Below are positions 5,861 through 8,302 of a stretch of 8,302 nucleotides of DNA, in pieces. A model generated the notes under the pieces. The model worked only from the letters and a program-made list of their open reading frames with translations, was not told where the DNA came from and searched no databases. Numbering within the stretch: the first letter of the stretch is position 1; every line of letters starts with the position of its first letter. This stretch comes from Pseudomonadota bacterium (lineage in GTDB: Bacteria; Pseudomonadota; Alphaproteobacteria; Rhizobiales; Rhizobiaceae), in the NCBI GenBank assembly GCA_023428515.1, contig JAEYXI010000512.1, positions 1 to 8,302 of the forward strand. Reading direction: 5' to 3'. The translations under genes and the position numbers were made by a program.

Positions 5861-7839
5861 CGATCGCGGCCGACGCCGGAGCCGTCAGGGCGCGGCCGGT
5901 CCACGTCTGGCTCGTCATCTGGGCGGCGGCGCTGGCGATCGTCCTTGCGGTCTTCCTCGCCCGCGCCTTCGTGCCCTGGGCGGTGAACTATCCGGCCTGG
6001 GCGGTGGTGCCGATCGATGACTGGATCGGCGCCATCATGACCTGGATCAAGGTCAATCTGAGCTGGCTGACGCGCTCCATCACCGCCGTGCTCGGCGTAC
6101 CGCTGAATTTCGCGCTCGACCTGCTCGCCAAGAACTTCAAGATCGGCACCGGCGCCGAGGCCTTCACGCTGCCGCGCCTCTCCTGGGTCGGCATCGTTGC
6201 GGCCGCCTTCCTTGCCGGCCGCGCCTTCGGCGGCACGCGCCTCGGCCTGCTTTCCGGCGGCCTCTTCCTTTACATCGCGCTGTTCGGCAAGTGGACGAGC
6301 GCCATGCTGACGCTCGGCCTGATCGCCATCGCGGTTCCCTTCTGCATCGCCACCGGCCTGTTCCTCGGCATATGGGCGTGGAAGCGGCCGTGGGTAGAAA
6401 AATATCTCGTCTCGCCCGCGCTCGACCTGATGCAGACGATCCCGACCTTCGCCTACCTGATCCCGATGCTGCTTCTCTTCGGCAACAGTCCGGTTTCGGC
6501 GATGATCGCGACCGCCATCTTCGCGACGCCGCCGATGGTGCGCGCCACGATGCTCGGCCTCTCCCGCGTGCCGACGGAGATCAGCGAATTCGGCGAGATG
6601 GCCGGCTGCACCAGCAGGCAGAAACTCTGGCGCGTGCTGCTGCCCTCGGCGCGGCCGACGCTGATGGTCGGCGTCAACCAGGTGATCATGCTGGCGCTCA
6701 ACATGGTGATCATCGCCTCGATGATCGGCGCCGGCGGGCTCGGCTACGACGTGCTGCTTGCGCTGCGCGCACTCAAGGTCGGCGAGGCGATGGAAGCGGG
6801 CCTGGCGATCGTCGCGCTCGCCATCGCGCTGGACAGGCTGAGCCAAGCCGCGGCGCGGCGGCAGTCGGAATATCACGGCGAAATCACCGAGGGGCAGAGC
6901 TTCTGGGTGCGTTATCCAAACCTCACCTTGGCCATTCTGTTGCTCGCCGGCACGACCCTGCTCAGCCTGGCCGTCCCCTTCTTCGCCGACGTGCCGAAGG
7001 CGATCACCTTCACGACGGCACCCGCCTGGCGCGCAGCCATCAACTTCATCACCGTGAACTTCTTCGACGTCATCGAGGCGTTCCGCGTCTTCCTGATCCT
7101 CTACGTCCTCAATCCCGTACGCGCCTTCTTCGAGGGCTTCCCCTGGCTTGGAGCGGTATTCCTGCTCGGCCTCGCCGGCTGGCAGCTCGGCGGCGCAAGG
7201 CTCGCAGCGCTGGTCGCCGCACTGACCGCCTTCTGCGCCGTGACGGGCCTGTGGGAAAAGACGATGGCGACGGTCTATCTCACCGGCATCTCCGTCGTGA
7301 TCGCCTGCCTGATCGGCATCCCGCTCGGGCTGGCGGCGTCGCGCAGCGACCGTTTCGAGAAGATCATCACGCCTGTCATCGACACGCTGCAGGTGCTGCC
7401 GTCCTTCTGCTTCATCATTCCGGTGGTGATGCTTTTTCGCGTTGGCGACGTCACGGCGATGATCGCCACCGTCGCCTTCGCTGTGGTGCCGGCGATCCGC
7501 TACACCAATCACGGCCTGCGTCAGGTCTCGCCGCATCTCATCGAGGCCGCGGTCGTCTCGGGTTGCACGAAGAGGCAGACATTCTGGAAGGTGCAGCTGC
7601 CGCTGGCGCTGCCGGAGATCATGCTCGGCATCAACCAGACGATCCTGATGGCGCTCGCCATGATCATCATCTGCGCGATGATCGGCACACGCGACCTCGG
7701 CCAGGAAGTGTTCATCGCGCTCTCCAAGGCCGATTCCGGACGCGGCATCGTCGCCGGCCTCGCCATCGCCTTCATCGGCATCATCGCCGACCGCCTGTTC
7801 AACGCCTGGAGCGCGAGGGCGCGGGCGAAGCTGGGCTAA
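5857..7839 (+). CDS. proW: Fused two-domain ABC transporter permease, ProW-like
   Basis: This 660-residue inner-membrane permease contains two consecutive BPD_transp_1 (MetI-like) domains, whereas ProW-type proteins normally have one and work as dimers. The repeat is visible at protein level with a constant offset of 319 residues: DLMQTIPTF..IPMLLLFG at 190-209 against DTLQVLPSF..IPVVMLFR at 509-528, and the ATPase-docking EAA loops at 244-267 (EFGEMAGCTS..LLPSARP) and 563-586 (EAAVVSGCTK..LPLALP). After the loop, GAGGLG (291-296) corresponds to GTRDLG (610-615). Each half has its own N-terminal hydrophobic segment (about 17-38 and 355-376) and several further helices. The GTG start at 5857 overlaps the ATPase stop (GTGA) and has GAGGAG 7-8 nt upstream. 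The frame is open further upstream within the ATPase gene but is not used. Inferred: one chain forms the whole channel with two ProV subunits. Confidence 0.9.
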   Translation: MTIAADAGAVRARPVHVWLVIWAAALAIVLAVFLARAFVPWAVNYPAWAVVPIDDWIGAIMTWIKVNLSWLTRSITAVLGVPLNFALDLLAKNFKIGTGAEAFTLPRLSWVGIVAAAFLAGRAFGGTRLGLLSGGLFLYIALFGKWTSAMLTLGLIAIAVPFCIATGLFLGIWAWKRPWVEKYLVSPALDLMQTIPTFAYLIPMLLLFGNSPVSAMIATAIFATPPMVRATMLGLSRVPTEISEFGEMAGCTSRQKLWRVLLPSARPTLMVGVNQVIMLALNMVIIASMIGAGGLGYDVLLALRALKVGEAMEAGLAIVALAIALDRLSQAAARRQSEYHGEITEGQSFWVRYPNLTLAILLLAGTTLLSLAVPFFADVPKAITFTTAPAWRAAINFITVNFFDVIEAFRVFLILYVLNPVRAFFEGFPWLGAVFLLGLAGWQLGGARLAALVAALTAFCAVTGLWEKTMATVYLTGISVVIACLIGIPLGLAASRSDRFEKIITPVIDTLQVLPSFCFIIPVVMLFRVGDVTAMIATVAFAVVPAIRYTNHGLRQVSPHLIEAAVVSGCTKRQTFWKVQLPLALPEIMLGINQTILMALAMIIICAMIGTRDLGQEVFIALSKADSGRGIVAGLAIAFIGIIADRLFNAWSARARAKLG

Positions 7840-7854
7840 GCGGTTCATCGTAGA

Positions 7855-7869
7855 GCCGCGCTGCGCGGC
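7855..7869 (+). terminator. Short hairpin after the permease gene
   Basis: GCCGCG (7855-7860) pairs with CGCGGC (7864-7869) around a 3-nt loop, 15 nt after the permease stop. No T-run follows. It may partially terminate or protect the importer mRNA, separating it from the NTF2-like gene. Confidence 0.3.
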
Positions 7870-7880
7870 ATGATAACCAA

Positions 7881-7905
7881 CCTCCCGGGAATATTTTCAG
7901 GGAGG
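7881..7905 (+). promoter_or_regulatory. Stem-loop that would cover the Shine-Dalgarno of the NTF2-like gene
   Basis: CCTCCC (7881-7886) is perfectly complementary to GGGAGG (7900-7905), which is the ribosome-binding site of the gene starting at 7913 (6-nt spacing after AGGGAGGG). The 13-nt loop contains an AT-rich run. If folded, translation would be blocked; unfolding by ribosomes or a ligand would open it. The function is inferred from pairing only. Confidence 0.35.
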
Positions 7906-7912
7906 GAACGAC

Positions 7913-8281
7913 ATGACCGCAACACCGACCGTCGAAGCGCTGCTCGCCGAATGGATCGCGGCCTTCAACGCCCACGACCTCGACCGCCACATGAAGCTCT
8001 ACACCGAGGACGCAATCCTGTTCGGCTCGGTCGACGAGCTTCAGAAGGGGCGGGAAAAGATCCGGGGCTATTTCGGCGGGCGTCCTGCCGGCGTGCGCGT
8101 GAAATCGTATCCGATGCCGGAGGTGCGCGAGGTGGCGCCTGATGTTGCGATTACCGGCGGCCATGTCGATTTCGCCAATGACGACCAGCCCATGCCCTAC
8201 CGCGTGACCTGGGTGCTGGTGAAGAAGGGCGGTAACTGGCGCATCGCCCAGCACCACGGCTCGCCAAGGTTCGGGAAGTAG
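7913..8281 (+). CDS. Small NTF2-like / SnoaL-like fold protein, function unknown
   Basis: This 122-residue soluble protein has no signal peptide or membrane segment. Its layout is that of the NTF2-like superfamily (SnoaL, SgcJ/EcaC, DUF4440 types): an N-terminal helix pair with WIAAFNAHDLDRHMKLY (14-30), then a strand with TEDAILFGS (31-39), a helix KGREKIRGYF (45-54), and a curved sheet ending in VTWVLVKKGGNWRIAQHH (98-115). Such proteins are either small isomerases/hydrolases or ligand-binding pockets; nothing here decides between them. A strong Shine-Dalgarno (AGGGAGGG) precedes the ATG by 6 nt. It lies 73 bp after the permease gene on the same strand. Co-transcription is possible, though hairpins lie between. 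Only 21 bp of pyrimidine-rich sequence follow before the window ends. Confidence 0.8.
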   Translation: MTATPTVEALLAEWIAAFNAHDLDRHMKLYTEDAILFGSVDELQKGREKIRGYFGGRPAGVRVKSYPMPEVREVAPDVAITGGHVDFANDDQPMPYRVTWVLVKKGGNWRIAQHHGSPRFGK

Positions 8282-8302
8282 GCGCCTCCCTCCCCCTTGA
8301 GG

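Noticed and set aside
5857..7839. Two separate permease genes broken or joined by frameshift
   Set aside because: The frame is continuous through the linker (about residues 330-355) with no internal ribosome site and start that would suggest two genes.
5602..7848. A 748-codon minus-strand open frame opposite the permease
   Set aside because: It mirrors the hydrophobic permease as a D/E/R/H/Q-rich chain without domain signatures. The sense strand has motifs, a ribosome site and operon overlap.
8282..8302. Possible terminator after the NTF2-like gene (CCTC and GAGG arms)
   Set aside because: The arms are only 4 bp and the sequence is cut by the window end, so a terminator cannot be judged.
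1..8302. CRISPR array, tRNA, insertion sequence or phage element
   Set aside because: No regularly spaced direct repeats, cloverleaf-like segment, transposase or integrase reading frame was seen on either strand.

Overview
The window is GC-rich chromosomal DNA with G/C-biased third codon positions. It looks like an alphaproteobacterium of the Rhizobiales (Mesorhizobium, Aminobacter or a related genus). The basis is codon use, protein style, and a palindromic element at 4593-4654 that resembles the short dispersed palindromes common between rhizobial genes. The genus is an inference.

Layout. On the minus strand at the left are a Tat-exported FAD-dependent oxidoreductase, cut by the window edge (1-588), and a short lipoprotein-type D-alanyl-D-alanine carboxypeptidase of peptidase family S11 (649-1593). 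A 267-bp divergent intergenic region follows. On the plus strand come a membrane-anchored GGDEF-EAL protein with a broken GGDEF motif and an intact EAL domain (1861-3402), then a complete quaternary-amine ABC importer: a periplasmic binding protein (3617-4579), a ProV-type ATPase (4775-5860) and a double-length permease (5857-7839). A small NTF2-like/SnoaL-like protein (7913-8281) ends the window.

How the genes work together. The binding protein, ATPase and permease form one importer of the OpuA/ProU class (glycine betaine, proline betaine, choline or a similar compatible solute). The permease carries two ProW-like transmembrane domains in one polypeptide, so a single chain could supply both halves of the membrane channel. 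The gap between the binding-protein and ATPase genes holds two strong stem-loops. They may let the binding protein be made in excess over the cytoplasmic and membrane parts. The GGDEF-EAL protein is predicted to degrade cyclic di-GMP. No sequence link between it and the transporter is visible apart from adjacency and strand. The NTF2-like gene follows the permease on the same strand after 73 bp and may be co-transcribed, but its role is unknown.

I saw no tRNA, rRNA, CRISPR array, insertion sequence or phage gene. Most of this is ordinary core or semi-core rhizobial content. The points most worth a second look are the fused permease, the two intercistronic stem-loops, the degenerate GGDEF motif, and the hairpins that overlap translation or transcription signals.
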